Part shown: in pieces, positions 1 to 11,420 of the stretch
Layout: every line of letters starts with the position of its first letter
Numbering within the stretch: position 1 is the first letter of the stretch
The notes under the pieces: generated by a model
Told to the model about the DNA's origin: nothing
The model's database searches: none
The model's input: only the letters and a program-made list of their open reading frames with translations
Assembly (NCBI GenBank): GCA_025084515.1
Contig: JAJAGP010000094.1
Span: 434,001-498,000, forward strand
Reading direction: 5' to 3'
DNA: 64,000 nt
DNA from: Ancistrus triradiatus
Lineage: Eukaryota; Chordata; Actinopteri; Siluriformes; Loricariidae
Position numbers and translations under genes: made by a program

Positions 1-334
1 CTTGGCTGTGAATGACAGTGATTTATTCTGCCGGAGCAGAGTCCCTCTCCCAAAGTCCCTCTCAATTAAAATGGCAGCATATGGCCCAGTGACCATCCAG
101 GCTCTGAGCTACGAGTCTGCTGGGATGTCTCGAAACACTGATACAATCCTTTGTTCGCATGAAAAAGTGTGTCACCTTGGACTTTGAAATGTCCCCTGTA
201 AGTATGTGCATAAAGAACAACTAAGTTTTATTGGTGTGTGGTCAAACACCATTTCAGAAAGTGCTTCTATATGTTCTATATGTTCTTTGTGGTACATTAT
301 ATGGCAAGGTTGAGGGTTCATGTCCTGGCTTTTG
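1..334. other. Intronic sequence, nothing recognised
   Basis: No coding potential, repeat family or RNA gene was recognised here. By position it lies in the large intron upstream of the astrotactin exon at 9325. Confidence 0.4.
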
Positions 335-373
335 TGTAAGTCATTCTGGATAAGAGTGCCTTCTAAATACTGT
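335..373 (+). repeat. SINE 3' tail fragment
   Basis: The segment containing TCTGGATAAGAGTGCCTTCT resembles the conserved 3' tail of tRNA-derived fish SINEs (gataagagcgtctgctaaat type). Only the tail survives. It stands tail to tail with the minus-strand SINE at 388-594. Confidence 0.55.
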
Positions 374-387
374 TAATTTAATTATAC

Positions 388-594
388 AGTATTTAGCAGA
401 TGGTCTTAGCCAGAACAACTTACAGCTTAAAATGTATTACAATCCAATTGTGGTTTAAGAGTCTTGTTCAAAGAACCCAACAGGTTTCAAGGTTCAAGCA
501 CCCAACAGTGCCAGCTTGGGGGAGGTGGGATTTGAACCCTGGACATTTTGGTCCACAATCCAGTACCTTATACACTGAGTCACCACAGTCCCTT
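388..594 (-). repeat. tRNA-derived SINE (V-SINE-like)
   Basis: Read on the minus strand it starts with a tRNA-like head. The A-box-like GTGACTCAGTG lies near 571-583 and a B-box GGTTCAAATCCC at 528-539. A core follows (aagctggcactg..., then ...aagactcttaaacc), and then the tail ending tctgctaaatactg at 388-400. This order of head, core and tail is that of the V-SINE group in fishes. It is a decayed, non-coding retroposon. Confidence 0.75.
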
Positions 595-704
595 GTAGAA
601 GACCCTTCGAATTGGTGATTTTTGTTATTTTTGCCACATTCACTGCTAACATGTTTGTAGTATCTCCATACACAAACAGTGACAGTAGAATAAGTTGTAT
701 TGGA

Positions 705-869
705 CCTCAATAAATAAATGACCAAGTATAATATTTTTATTTCATTTGTTTAACTGGGTTCTCTGTATCTACTTTTAGGATTTGTGTGAAAATCTGATGA
801 TGTTTTAAGTCATATTTATGCAGAAATATAGAACATTCTGAAGGGTTCACAAACTGACAAGCACCACTG
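705..869 (-). mobile_element. Tc1-like terminal inverted repeat remnant
   Basis: About 165 bp matches the right end of the Tc1 family that recurs at 5300-6494, 6827-8290 and 53788-56073. It runs from the cctcaataaataaatgacc block to the terminal caagcaccactg, followed by TA. No transposase sequence accompanies it, so it is an isolated terminal repeat. Confidence 0.8.
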
Positions 870-949
870 TATATAATGATTTATTTGCAAATATTTCAGA
901 AATAGTGTAATCTAGATTGATCAACATTTAAAGGATTTTTGTAAGGGGT

Positions 950-2275
950 GCACCATGCCACTAGAACAGTGTTTTACCAAATAACCAAAGAATATCAACA
1001 TAAAACCTTTATTTTACAAAAACTGTGATAATAATATTTAGAGAACAGCAATGACTGTTGGAGAGAGAAAGATTCCAACTAAAAACAGTTACAACAGTCA
1101 CCAATCAGTAGGAAGTGTACAGGCGTTTGCTTTGAATGACTTCAGCACATCTGCGGCCACAGGACATCACTAGTCTCTCACACTGCTCTGGTGTGATTTT
1201 GGTCCACTCTTCTTCCAGTCTCTTCCACAGTTCTGTGATTGTTGTGGGTGTCTTGGGCATAACTTTCTCACTAAGGATTTTCCAGAGGTTTTCTATTGGG
1301 TTTAGATCAGGACTCTGAGCTGGCCATTTCATTGTTTCATTGTGAACTGCTTTACCCGTTTTGCTGTGTGACGGGGGGCGTTGCCTTCATGAACATTGCT
1401 GGCTGATTGAGTGATGAACGCAAGGAAGGAGCCACGTGTTGTTGAAGAATGTTCTGATGCACACTAGCATTCACTCTGCCATGTGGCTGTATGAGAGTTC
1501 CAACTCCTGCTGCTGAAAACATTCCTCAAACCATGACACTTTTTCCTCGACCTTTCACTGACTTCTTTACACACTTTGGATTCAGTCTTCCCCTAGTTTG
1601 TCGATGATCCTAATGATGCCCATCAGACCCAAATAAATTAAACTTGCTTTCATCACTGAAATGAACTCTGGACCACTCTTCCTCTGTCAACACAACATGC
1701 TCCTCAGCAAAAGTGAGTCTAGCTTTTTGATTCTTTCTGCTAATGAGAAGTTTGGCCACTGCAGAGTGGACTTTCAGTCCAAATGCTCTTAAACGTCGAG
1801 ACACTGTATGACGAGACAGATCCTTACCCTGTTCAGTGCTGAACTGGCAAGCGATTCCAGCTGAAGTGTTAAACCGATTACCCATGGAGATTGTGCGCAT
1901 TATCCTGTCCTCTCTTGCGTTTGTCTTTTGTGGGCGACCAGCCTTCTTGGGGGACTTGAATGAGTTTGTAAAGATGCAATATTGTAAATGTTGTAAAGAT
2001 GCAATATTCAAGAAATCACAGGCCAGCTTTGAACGACCAACTTCTCTTGCCATGGCTGATAGAGTCACCCCTTTGGCCTTCATCTGGACAACCTGCTGCC
2101 AGAGGGTTTCAGTCACTTTGGAACGGCTCACCATTTTTACAATGTCAGTGAAGACTGGAAAGTTAGGCTGCCAGATAAATAGGGTTTGTCAGATAGTTAA
2201 GAAATTAGCACCAGGTGCCAGATTAACACCAATAACTTTGAAATTAAATTAAAGTGTTCTCTAATTTTATTCAGT
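950..2275 (-). mobile_element. Decayed Tc1-like transposon
   Basis: A Tc1/mariner element in minus orientation encloses the transposase pseudogene at 1105-2134. Its ends are approximate: the right flank near 2250-2275 holds an agtgttct motif twice and the left flank near 955-1080 is diverged. A related tgttctctaatttt block appears again near 2490, so the true inverted repeat may be longer or interrupted by the AT microsatellite. Confidence 0.65.
1105..2134 (-). pseudogene. Tc1-like transposase, broken
   Basis: The N-terminal part (minus frame 2134-1610) begins MVSRSKVTETLWQQVVQMK and has a helix-turn-helix region, then the first catalytic aspartate in VHFSDESKFNLF. The C-terminal part (1332-1105) starts with WPAQSPDLNPIENLW, which holds the last acidic residue of the DDE triad. 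The two are separated by frame breaks. In the segment between them the usual second aspartate (DNAP context) reads as Gly (EGNAPRHT, codon near 1383-1385). It also carries an in-frame insertion-like stretch near 1970-2010 where gtaaagatgcaatatt is duplicated. The enzyme cannot be functional. Confidence 0.85.
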
Positions 2276-2310
2276 GTTCTTTTTCAATTATCTCATTTAA
2301 GTTTTTTAGG

Positions 2311-2311
<1 letters not shown>

Positions 2312-2390
<79 letters not shown>
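2312..2390. repeat. (AT)n microsatellite
   Basis: A pure TA-dinucleotide run from 2312 to 2380, followed by a short gtatatatac tail. Confidence 0.95.
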
Positions 2391-2391
<1 letters not shown>

Positions 2392-3150
2392 ATTAATGAA
2401 ATAAGCTAAATAACTGCTATTTTACTCCTGTTAGGATAGTTTCACATAGAACTACACAATGAACCCTGTCATTTAGGAAATTGTGTGTTGCGTTCTCTAA
2501 TTTTGCTTCTCTGTGTGTGTGTGTGTGAGTATAATAAGACGATTCCTGTTAGTTTGGTTCAGAAAATAAAAACAAGACATTACAAGTTATGGAAATAATT
2601 TACTTTACTTGTGTAAAGCAAAAATCAATTATTTGGAAATATGATTTTGAAAAATATGAATTAAATGCCACTTGCGATGTTATTAGTAATTAGCTTGCCA
2701 GCCCTTGGAAGTGTACCTCATGACTTAATGGATTTTGGATACAGGTACTTGCAAACTCTGTAGTTGACTCATTACCAAGTCCGTTAAGTAGTATATTACT
2801 TTTAATTTGACAACATCCGATGACAATTACAATTATTATGGCTAATTTTGTTTGGGTATTGAATGAATCTTAACTTATAGGTTAATTAGCTGTTAGCTTC
2901 TGGCCTCTGTGATATTTACTATTGTTATCTACACTAAATCATCAGGGAATAAGTTGAATAGGTTTCATAAATTTAATACATTATATAAATATAAATATTT
3001 AATAGTTTAAATCACTTTTAGCTGGGCATTATGCTGTTGCTAACTACCTACATTAGCATGTCGTTTGGGACACAGTCAAAACAGTGGACACTGTGGTTTA
3101 GGTCAAAACAGCACTAAAGTTGGCTGAGTTATAAAAGGCAAAAATAAAGT
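2391..3150. other. AT-rich intron, nothing recognised
   Basis: No exon, transposon terminus or RNA gene was recognised. A short gtgtgtgtgt run lies at about 2513-2527. Confidence 0.4.
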
Positions 3151-3164
3151 ATTGAGTTGAAGGC

Positions 3165-3716
3165 AACTGGATTTCTTGGTTGTTGAAGACGTTTCTCCTC
3201 TCATCCAAAAACCTTCTTCAGTTCTGGAAACTGACTGAGAGACCCAGGTATTTAAACCTAGTGGGGTTATAATATTGGGGGTGCTCCTGAGAGTCCTTGA
3301 CCCACCCTTTCAATATATGAGTAGTTAGGATCACAGGAGGTGTGACCCATTAGTGAGTTGCCCACTCTGCTGTCATGTGAGTCATTAGAGTCAAATGGGT
3401 TGAGGTGTGAATGGGGGTTAAATCTCCTAGGAAGGGATCTAAAGACTACTTTGTTGGTGGCTGATAGCTGATGATGTAAACCACCTCCTCTGTTCAGAGA
3501 TGGTTCTTCTAATTGGACATAAATCGCCTCTTTCACACCTCTTTCAAACCATCTGTCTTCTCTGTCCAAAATGTGAACATTAGTATCTTCAAAGGAGTGT
3601 CCCTTGTCCTGTAGATGCAAATGAACTGCTGAGTCCTGTCCTGATGAGCTAGCTCTTCTATGTTGTACTCCACGCCTGTGGAGTGGAGACGCCCACGCAC
3701 ACAAACACGGACACAT
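3165..3716 (-). mobile_element. Penelope-like retroelement 3' fragment
   Basis: The minus frame 3716-3267 encodes a C-terminal piece containing DREDRWFERGVKEAIYV and PSLNRGGGLHHQLS. In my recollection this is the tail of the GIY-YIG endonuclease domain in Penelope-like elements (Neptune-type) of fishes. The downstream 3' region (3260-3165) reads ctgaagaaggtttttggatg and tgaagacgtttctcctctc, also typical of these elements. The reverse transcriptase portion is absent, so it is a 5'-truncated insertion. The assignment is by remembered family resemblance; a LINE of another clade is the alternative. Confidence 0.65.
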
Positions 3717-3719
3717 TCA

Positions 3720-5290
3720 TAGAAGTGATGTATGCTGCTTATGGCTGCTATGTTAAAAAGGAATATAAATATTTAAATGTTAAATATTGAATTTAATGTT
3801 AGATATAAAGTTAAAAACTATATCCAGGGCTATACTCAAAACATTCAGGGCTTGAGCCCTGTTAAAATCACCTGGCGACACCACTCATATGGGGTATTTT
3901 AATTTGAATATTTATGAAAATCCTCATAGGTTTCTAAGCTGTTTGAGGTCCAGACCACCACAGATTAAACCAGAAATATCATATTTCCATGGCTTTTATT
4001 ATATATATATATATATTTATATATAGATGGCTCATAAGATATTCTTCATTGCTATTGTATGTAATGTTATTTTGTATATTTGGCTTTGTTCAGGTTCAGC
4101 CCTAGTTATAAACATGTTTTATGTGACAAAAAAAATCTGGTCTGGATTTGTAGGAATATTCAAGGTATGCATGTCAGTGGTTTGAGAGAAGCAGCATTCT
4201 GTTCCCCCATGCTTATGCCATCTTATCTTGCTCATGAAGATGAGCTGGCTCCACAGCATTGCCATTACTCTTCCATTAGATTACTGAACAGGAGTCAGGG
4301 CTGAGCTGCACTATTCCATCACTTTCCCTCAGCTCCCCCATTCCTCAGCTCATCCAAGAGTAAAATGGGACATGAGCTACATCTGTTAATGGGCTTTCCA
4401 GAGCCATTTGAGGACTGCTATCAGCAGTTGTCACCGTCTTCCACGACGAGGCCCTTAAGTGGGCAGATTTGGTGCCACTGTGACTTATGAGCTCTTCAGA
4501 TTCCTGTCACTGACATGTGTGCAGTGTTGAGAGAATCGATTTGATATTCTGGATTCTCAGCATGTGTGTGTAAACACCTGCATGGTTGGAGTTTCAGAGC
4601 TCAGCTCAGTCTTTAATGATGCCGTCATCGAATGGGAGGTTTGTGTCTGCAGCCCCTAAACTCATGTTAGCAAGGTGAAGTTTGCTCATATTAATCAATC
4701 TGTCAAAGAAGAGTGCAGAGCCCAAGGGGTGAAACAGGAGAAAGGCCTATGGATATTTAGAGATGAGAAATTCTAGGTCTGTGTTCCATGTTGGGAGCAT
4801 GTTATTAATTCTAACAGTGACATGTGCTGCACAGATGCTGGGATACTCCATGGGGCAAATGCAGCTTTTCTGTTACAGATGGATCTGAGTGAGAAGCACT
4901 CAGTGTGAGGATACTGTGGGAGCTGTGCATTTACAGACTTATTTATCAAATCTGTGAACTATGTTTGGGAGCTAACGGTAAAACAGCAACAGTACAAGAA
5001 CAAATGTGCCTTATTTCAACAAATGTGAAATAAGGCAGCATAAAAAATAATATGATCCAGTATGTATTTGAGGTATATGATGACATGGGTCCAAAAAGTC
5101 AGAGTAAAGCATACACATAAAGGTGCTTGTGGTGGTGCCAGAATTGCTGACTAATCTGGAATCTGGACAGATGCATTTTTCCTTTAGTATTGGAACTGAT
5201 GACAATAATCTGAGGGAGTTCAGCATTGGAATTCAATTACATTAAATATAGCCAAATTGTCAATTTATAGGTGTTGTTGTCTACAGCGTG
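3720..5290. other. Intronic sequence, short TA repeat only
   Basis: Apart from a TA run near 4001-4025 I recognise nothing. Short open frames here (for example 4080-4304 and 5011-5226) lack family resemblance and good codon context. Confidence 0.4.
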
Positions 5291-5299
5291 ATTTGATGA

Positions 5300-6147
5300 A
5301 ATACTTGCCTAAAGGTCAGAACTTTGATTTGGCCATTCGAAAACATTACATTTATTCTTCTTTAACCATTCTTTGGTAGAACGACTTGTGTGCTTAGGGT
5401 CGTTCTCTGGTCGTTCTCTTGCTGCATGACCCACCTTCTCTTGAGATTCAGTTCATGGACAGATGTCCTGACATTTTCCTTTAGAATTCTCTGACATAAT
5501 TCAGAATTCATTGTTCCATCAATGATGGCAAGCCGTCCTGGCCCAGATGCAGCAAAACAGGCCCAAACCATGATACTACCACCACCATGTTTCACAGTCT
5601 AGATGAGGTTCTTATGCTGGAATGCAGTGTTTTTCTTTCTCCAAGCATAATGTTTTTCTTTTAAACCAAATAGTTCTATTTTGGTCTCATCCGTCCACAA
5701 AACATTCTTCCAATAGCCTTCTGGCTTGTCCACGTGATCCTTAGCAAACTGTAGACAAGCAGCAATGTTCTTTTTGGAGAGCAGTGACTTTCTCCTTGCA
5801 ACCTTGCCATGCACACCATTGTTGTTCAGTGTTCTTCTGATGGTGGACTCATGAACATTAACATTAACATATGTGAAAGAGGCCTTCAGTTGCTTAGAAG
5901 TTACCCTGGGCTCCTTTGTGACCTCGCCAACTATTACACGCCTTGCTCTTGGAGTGATCTTTGTTGGTCGGTCACTCCTGGGGAGGGAAACGATGGTCTT
6001 GAATTTCCTCCATTTGTACACAATCTGTCTGACTGGGGATTCATGGAGTCCAAACTCTTAAGAGATGGTTTTGTAACCTTATCCAGCCTCATGAGCATCA
6101 ACAACTAGTTTTCTGATGTCCTCAGAAATCTCCTTTGTTCGTGCCAT
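5300..6147 (-). pseudogene. Tc1-like transposase, broken and truncated
   Basis: The start codon is at 6147-6145 (MARTKEISEDIRK), with a stop soon after in the first helix region. The frame resumes as VYKWRKFKTIV at about 6021. Visible parts are the GRP-like hinge (RPTKITPRARR), first catalytic Asp (LWTDETKIELFG), and the GGGSIMVWACFAASGPG block at 5590-5545. The second Asp region reads QQENDQR, so the DNDP aspartate motif is altered. The final acidic motif is lost by truncation. It is a dead copy. Confidence 0.85.
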
Positions 6148-6494
6148 GATACACTTCCACAAACATGCGATGTGAAGTGCAGACTTTGATTTGTTTTTAA
6201 ATAAAACAGGGTGCTCACTCACACCTGATTGTCATCCCATTGATTGAAAACACTTGAGTGTAATTTCACCTTCAAATTAACTGCTGAATCGAGAGGTTCA
6301 CATACTTATATGTAATATTGGATTATTTTCCTCAATAAATAAATGACCAAGTATAATATTTTTGTCTCATTTGTTTAACTGGGTTCTCTTTATCTACTTT
6401 TAGGACTTGTGTGAAAATCTGATCATGTTTTAGGTCATATTTATGCAGAAATATAGAACATTCTAAAGAGTTCACAAACTTTCAAGCACCACTG
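5300..6494 (-). mobile_element. Tc1-like transposon, 3'-truncated
   Basis: The right terminal repeat is intact to caagcaccactg at 6494, followed by TA. The left side stops near 5300 inside the transposase C-terminal region (the block giving WPSQSPDL in relatives). The left terminal repeat is therefore missing. It belongs to the family whose ends read cagtggtgcttgaaagtttg. Confidence 0.85.
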
Positions 6495-6539
6495 TAACTA
6501 GTGAAACTGTATTGTTGGATTGATGTGAAGAACAATTCA

Positions 6540-6790
6540 TACTGCAGCAGAATAATGACCCAAGACATATGTAAAAGCTTTGCAGCAACTACTTGAAGAA
6601 GTGGTGACTATCATGGACTTTCCTCCACAGTCACCTGACCTGAACCAAATCAAATATTTATGAGAGCACTTGCAGACAGAGAAGGCCAAGCATTCAGTGA
6701 CTATCACAAGATAGTCTGTCAGATTTTGCATAAACTTGTGGAGTCCTTGTCAGCTTGAGAGCACACTGTCATTGCAGGAAAAGCATTCTG
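6540..6790 (+). pseudogene. Fossil Tc1-like transposase C-terminal segment
   Basis: On the + strand the block reads LQQNNDP near 6541 and then PPQSPDLNQI near 6622-6655. These correspond to the second and third catalytic segments of a Tc1-like DDE transposase. Stops and frameshifts break it. A sister remnant with the same layout is at 56740-57000. Confidence 0.65.
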
Positions 6791-6826
6791 AAATGCACAT
6801 CATTTTTCACAGATTCATAATTTCTA

Positions 6827-8290
6827 CAGTGGTGCTTGAAAGTTTGTGAACCCTTTGGAAGGTTCTTTCGTTAAGCTAAAATATGACCAGAAACATTTCT
6901 TACCAATTTACTATTGGCCTTTATTGCATTAGTGAATTGAGTTGCATTGATGGAGATGTTTTTTTATGAAACAACTGTATGGCTCTCTGGCCAAATAAGA
7001 TGACAAACATCATCACATATTCACACAAATCCTAAAAGTAGATAAAGAAAACCCAATTAAACAAATGAGGCAAATTAATATAATTGGTTATTTATTTATT
7101 GAGGATAATTGACCCAATATTACATATTTGAAAGTAGCAAAAGTATGTGAATCTTTGCTTGTTTAACAGTAACTAAACTTTTACAGTAAGTATTAATCAG
7201 TTCTGCACATCAGTTTGGAGGTATTAGCACATTCCTCCGTATATAACAGATTCAACTCTGCCGTGATAGTGAGTTTCCACACATTAACTGCTTCCATAAC
7301 ATTTCTGATGGATTAAGGCAGGATTTTGGCTTGGCCATTACAAAACATTAACTTGGTCTTCATTAACCATTTGGATAGAAAGACTTGTGCACATAGTGTT
7401 GTTGACTTGCTGCATGACCAACTAAATCTTCAGACAGATGTCCTGACATCTTCCTAGAGTTTGCAGGTATTGCCATCCTGGCCCCAATGAATGTAAACAG
7501 GTCAAAACCATGATACTACCACCACCTTGTTTCCGAGATGGGATAAAGTTGTTATGCTGGAATGCAGTGTTTTCCTTTCTCCAGTCACAACACTTCTCAT
7601 TTAAACCAAAAGGCTCTTTTTTCTTATGCATCAAACGATGTTTTTCTAATAGCTTTATGTTATTTTTGGAGAATAGTGGTTTTCTCTTTGCAAACCTGCC
7701 TTGCACACCATTATTGTTCAGTGTTCTCCTGCTTGTGGGCTCATGAACATTAACATTAGACATTGTGTGAGAGGCCTTTAGTTGTTTAGAAGTTACCCTG
7801 GGTTCCGGTGTGATCTTGAAGACTATTACATGTCTTGCTTGTGGAGTGAACATTGCTGGATGATTGAGTACCAGTGGCCTTATAATTCCTCAATTTGTAC
7901 ATAATCTGTCTGATGGTGGGTGTTTGGGTCCATACTCTTTAGAAATCATTTTGTAACCTTTTCCAGGTTTATGGGTATTAACACTCCTTTTTCTGAGATC
8001 CTCAAAAAGCTCTTTTGCTTGTGCCACAAATGGGTTGTGAAGATCAGACTTTGATCCCTGTTCTTGAAATACAACAATGTGCCTGTTCACACCTGATTGT
8101 CATCACAATGATATTAAACATTCACTGCATTTTCACATTTGTTTTCCTCAATTAATAAATGACCAAGTATAATATTTTTTATCATTTTTGTTTAATTGGA
8201 TTTACTTTCTACTTTTAGTTGACTTTGTGTGACATCTGATGATGTTCTATGTCATATTTCTGCAGAAATATGCAGAAATGCAGAATATCC
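6827..8290 (-). mobile_element. Tc1-like transposon, old near-full copy
   Basis: It starts after TA with cagtggtgcttgaaagtttg at 6827. It ends near 8290 in a strongly decayed partner repeat (cctcaattaataaatgacc near 8145-8165, then tgcagaaatatgc). It is the same family as 5300-6494 but more diverged. Confidence 0.8.
7290..8027 (-). pseudogene. Tc1-like transposase, broken
   Basis: The N-terminus reads AQAKELFEDLRKRSVNTH on the minus strand, with the expected start codon changed from ATG to GTG at 8027-8025. Downstream pieces are RVTSKQLKASH and VHEPTSRRTLNNNGVQGR (7800-7680), then KQGGGSIMV (about 7530). The segment with the first catalytic Asp is deleted: KKEPFGLNEK follows directly after HRLMHK. 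Several frameshifts follow. It is not functional. Confidence 0.8.
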
Positions 8291-8299
8291 AGCATAACC

Positions 8300-9324
8300 T
8301 TATAGGGAGGACTGAAATGTGAAAAGATTTATGTACCATCATTTGTGTTTATGTATGACAAACTACACTATAAGTCATCTTTGAAGTTGCATTGGTGCTC
8401 CTATGTACATTGCCCCAGAAAGATGTCAGGTTTCATTTGTTATGCCATAAACTTAACTCCACAGATGGTGTGCTTTGTATGGTATACATTATAGCTTGCA
8501 CAAACTTCCAGACATGTTACATATGATAGTGGACTTAAACTGGTGTATGGCCTTGGTACCTCACGTGGCATGCTGAGACTGACAGTTGCAACGGTATATG
8601 ATATGACTGCTCGCTTATGGCAACTTATGATTGAACTCTTGAACTAGGGATTTTAATGGTATGTCTTCTATAACAACACATAATGCTCAACAGATGAATT
8701 AAGGGGAGTAAGTCAATGTGCTGTTTTGGAACTGGTACTGCTTATTAGTTAGTTAAGAAACCTACAGTTTCTTAAAATAATAGAACTGGATTGATTCCGT
8801 TGCTACAAGTAGGCTCAGTACCAGACCAAATCTGTAGAACACCATTTTCTTTTTTGCTTAATCTAAGAAAACATCCATTAAAGTGATTATTTGACTCATT
8901 TATTCATTTGCTCGGTTTGAGAATTGGGGGAAGAAGAAACAGAAGGCACTTTGGGTAAAGTATATGCATGTCCTCATGTGGCTAAATGCAAATACAGTGA
9001 TTCTCAAGTAGGGATAGATTGGCGGATGATTCTCAGGGAGGCAGTCAAGTGCTTCTATGAAGAGCTGAACCAATCAGGCAAGGTTAGGACTAACATCTGG
9101 TCCTGTGTTCCATTTCATTTAAGGGAGTTAAAGGGAAAAAAATCATGCATTTCATGTTGTTTGGTTAAGCATGAAAATTCCATTATTTTGAACCTACATT
9201 TGATTGTACAAATGCAGCTGGTTTGATGTTTATAGGGAGGACTATATATATTAACATTTTGTCATTTAATATTAGAATTATTCTTCAGGAAATAACTAAC
9301 ACTGTGTGCCGTTTCCTGTTTCAG
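8300..9324. other. Intron upstream of the astrotactin exon
   Basis: No repeats or exons recognised. The last 24 bases (gccgtttcctgtttcag at the end) form a polypyrimidine tract and 3' splice site for the exon starting at 9325. Confidence 0.5.
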
Positions 9325-9429
9325 GGATGGTGAACTACAGTGAAGTATCTGGATACCCCCTTGTACAGCACTGGAAGCTTCGTTCCATTTTGTATCATGT
9401 CAAGCTCAGTCAATGGACCCTTTCTCAAG
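9325..9429 (+). CDS. Astrotactin exon (MACPF-region, upstream of the two)
   Basis: A 105-bp internal exon. The acceptor is tttcag before 9325 and the donor gtaaat follows 9429. The first two bases finish a split codon, then the frame reads MVNYSEVSGYPLVQHWKL and continues to TLSQ, ending on one base of a split codon. Both flanking introns are therefore phase 1. The internal ATG is not a start. Family: astrotactins are neuronal membrane proteins of vertebrates that act in glial-guided neuron migration and in trafficking of surface proteins; they hold EGF-like, MACPF, FNIII and annexin-like domains. The sequence resembles the stretch just before the MACPF signature. The match is from memory, and I cannot tell astn1 from astn2. 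Confidence 0.8.
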
Positions 9430-9549
9430 GTAAATATTGATGAAGTCTTATTTCTCTGCCATTTACATTTAGTTCCCACCATATTTACAAAAATGATTTG
9501 TGTATAAATCCCCTCTGTTTTATCTAACGTTAACAATACAAATAGAAAA

Positions 9550-11420
9550 TACAGATACCAGGAGTCCGAGGTCCGAGGAAGCCACCGGCTTAATCTGAGA
9601 GACGTGAAAAGACTGATGAATCCGCATATGGCGGGGAAGTTTCAAATGAACTGTAGACTGGTTAATAATTTTGTCGATAGGGAAGGGTCGGATATACCTG
9701 GGTGCCAGTTTTTTTGGACTCCACCTTGAGGGGAATGTCCTTTGCTGAAAGCCAGACCATCTGCCCCGGGGAGTATTCAGGAGAAGGTCTGCGTCATCGA
9801 TTGGCGGACCACTGCGTGGAGTCCCGAGCCCTAAGGAGGGTTTGCCGAGTGGCGTCCCAGATCTTGCGGCACTTTCGGAGATGGTGGTGGACAGAGGGAA
9901 CCATCTCAGCAGGCTCCAGGTCAGGCACGAGGGAGGGCTGGTAACCCAGAGAGGCCTCAAATGGAGAGATTCCAGAAGCAGAACTGGGCAGCGTGTTGTG
10001 GGCGTATTCGGCCAAGCCCAGATGCTGGCTCCAGGTGGCCGGGTTGTCCGAGCACAGGCAGCGCAAAGTGGCCTCGTCCTACTGATTGGCCCGTTCGACC
10101 TGCCTGCTAGACTGGGGGTGGTAACCCGACGTGAGACTGGGTGAAGCTCCAATGGCTCGACAGAAAGCCCTCCAAACCTGAGATGAGAACTGAGGACCAC
10201 GGTCAGAGACAATGTCCAACGGAATACCATGAATCTTAAATACCTGATTAAACAGGATCCGTGCTGTCTCCATGGCCGATGGCAGCTTAGGTAGCGGCAT
10301 GAGACGGACCGCTTTGGAAAACCGGTCAATGACGGTGAGAATGACAGAGTGACCATCAGATGACGGAAGTCCAGTAATAAAATCCACAGCAATGTGTGAC
10401 CAGGGTCTACCAGGGACCGGTAAAGGCTGCAGGAGGCCCGCCGGGGGATGATGGAGGGCCTTACTGCGGGCACAGGTGGCACAAGCCGCCACAAACTGCC
10501 GAGTGTCCAAGTCCATCTTATTACACCAGAAATACCTCTTGATAAGGGCTAGGGTGCGATGGAACCCAGGGTGAGCTGTGAATCGGGAGTCGTGCCCCCA
10601 TTTCAGCACCTCTGCTCTAGCAGCCGGTGGCACGTACAGGCGATTAGGAGGTCCACCCCCAGCGTCAGGTTCCAATACCTGGGCCTCCCGGACGGTGCAT
10701 TGGACCTCCCAGGTGAGCTGTCCAAGGAGGCGATCCGGGGAGATGATGGGGTCCGGGTCCTCCTCGGGCGTGTTGCTGGAGAACTGGCGGGATAGGCTTG
10801 GTGTTCCTAGAGCCAGGGCGATATGTGATGGTAAAATCAAATCGTGCAATGAACAATGCCCACCTGGCCTGACGGGAGTTGAGCCTCTTGGCTGACTGGA
10901 TGTAAGCCAAATTTTTATGGTTAGTCCAGACCAGGAATGGCTGTTCAGATCCCTCCAACCAGTGCCTCCACTCCTCCAGTGCCATCTTGACAGCGAGGAG
11001 TTCCTGGTTACCCACATCATAATTCACCTCAGCAGGAGTAAATTTCCTGGAAAAGAAAGCACAGGGGTGCAACTTGTTATGCTTACCCCCACGTTGAGAG
11101 AGGACTGCGCCTGCCCCCAGATCTGACGCGTCCATCTCGACCACGAACTGCTTGCAGGGGTCGGGTTGAACCAGAACCGGCGCTGAAGTGAAGAGATCCT
11201 TGAGTCTGGTGAATGCCGCCTCGGCCTCCGGAGTCCATAGAAATGGGCGCTTAGACGAGGTGAGGCAGGTAAGCGGGGCAGCCACCCTGCTGTAATCACG
11301 AATGAAATTTCGGTAAAAGTTCGCAAAGCCCAGGAAGCATTGCAGTTCCTTACGTCCGGTCGGAGTGGGCCACTCTGCGACTGCCTGGACCTTAGCAGGG
11401 TCTGCCTTGACTTTTGGTCG
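9550..11420 (-). pseudogene. Gypsy pol remnant: RNase H and integrase
   Basis: From upstream on the minus strand: the end of the RT domain (FLGFANFYR near 11340), then RNase H (WTPEAEAAF, VVEMDASDLGAGAVLSQ, TNHKNLAYIQSAKRLNSRQ; 11250-10870). Next come the integrase zinc finger (HPGFHRT...CATC near 10600-10470) and the catalytic core, with Asp in AVDFITGLP, Asp in IVSDRGPQF and Glu in QVERANQ (10420-10080). The integrase C-terminal part (IHQSFHVSQIKPV, near 9620) precedes a lost chromodomain. Frameshifts near 10075 and 9790 and in the RNase H/integrase linker inactivate it. In an intact element this polyprotein would copy RNA to DNA and insert it. Confidence 0.85.

Noticed and set aside
8924..9226. 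100-codon + strand open frame just before the first astrotactin exon
   Set aside because: No family resemblance and no splice link to the exon; AT-rich chance frame.
9520..10494. 324-codon minus-strand open frame
   Set aside because: Only its last part (integrase C-terminal region) is real code. The rest is an out-of-frame shadow of the integrase core.
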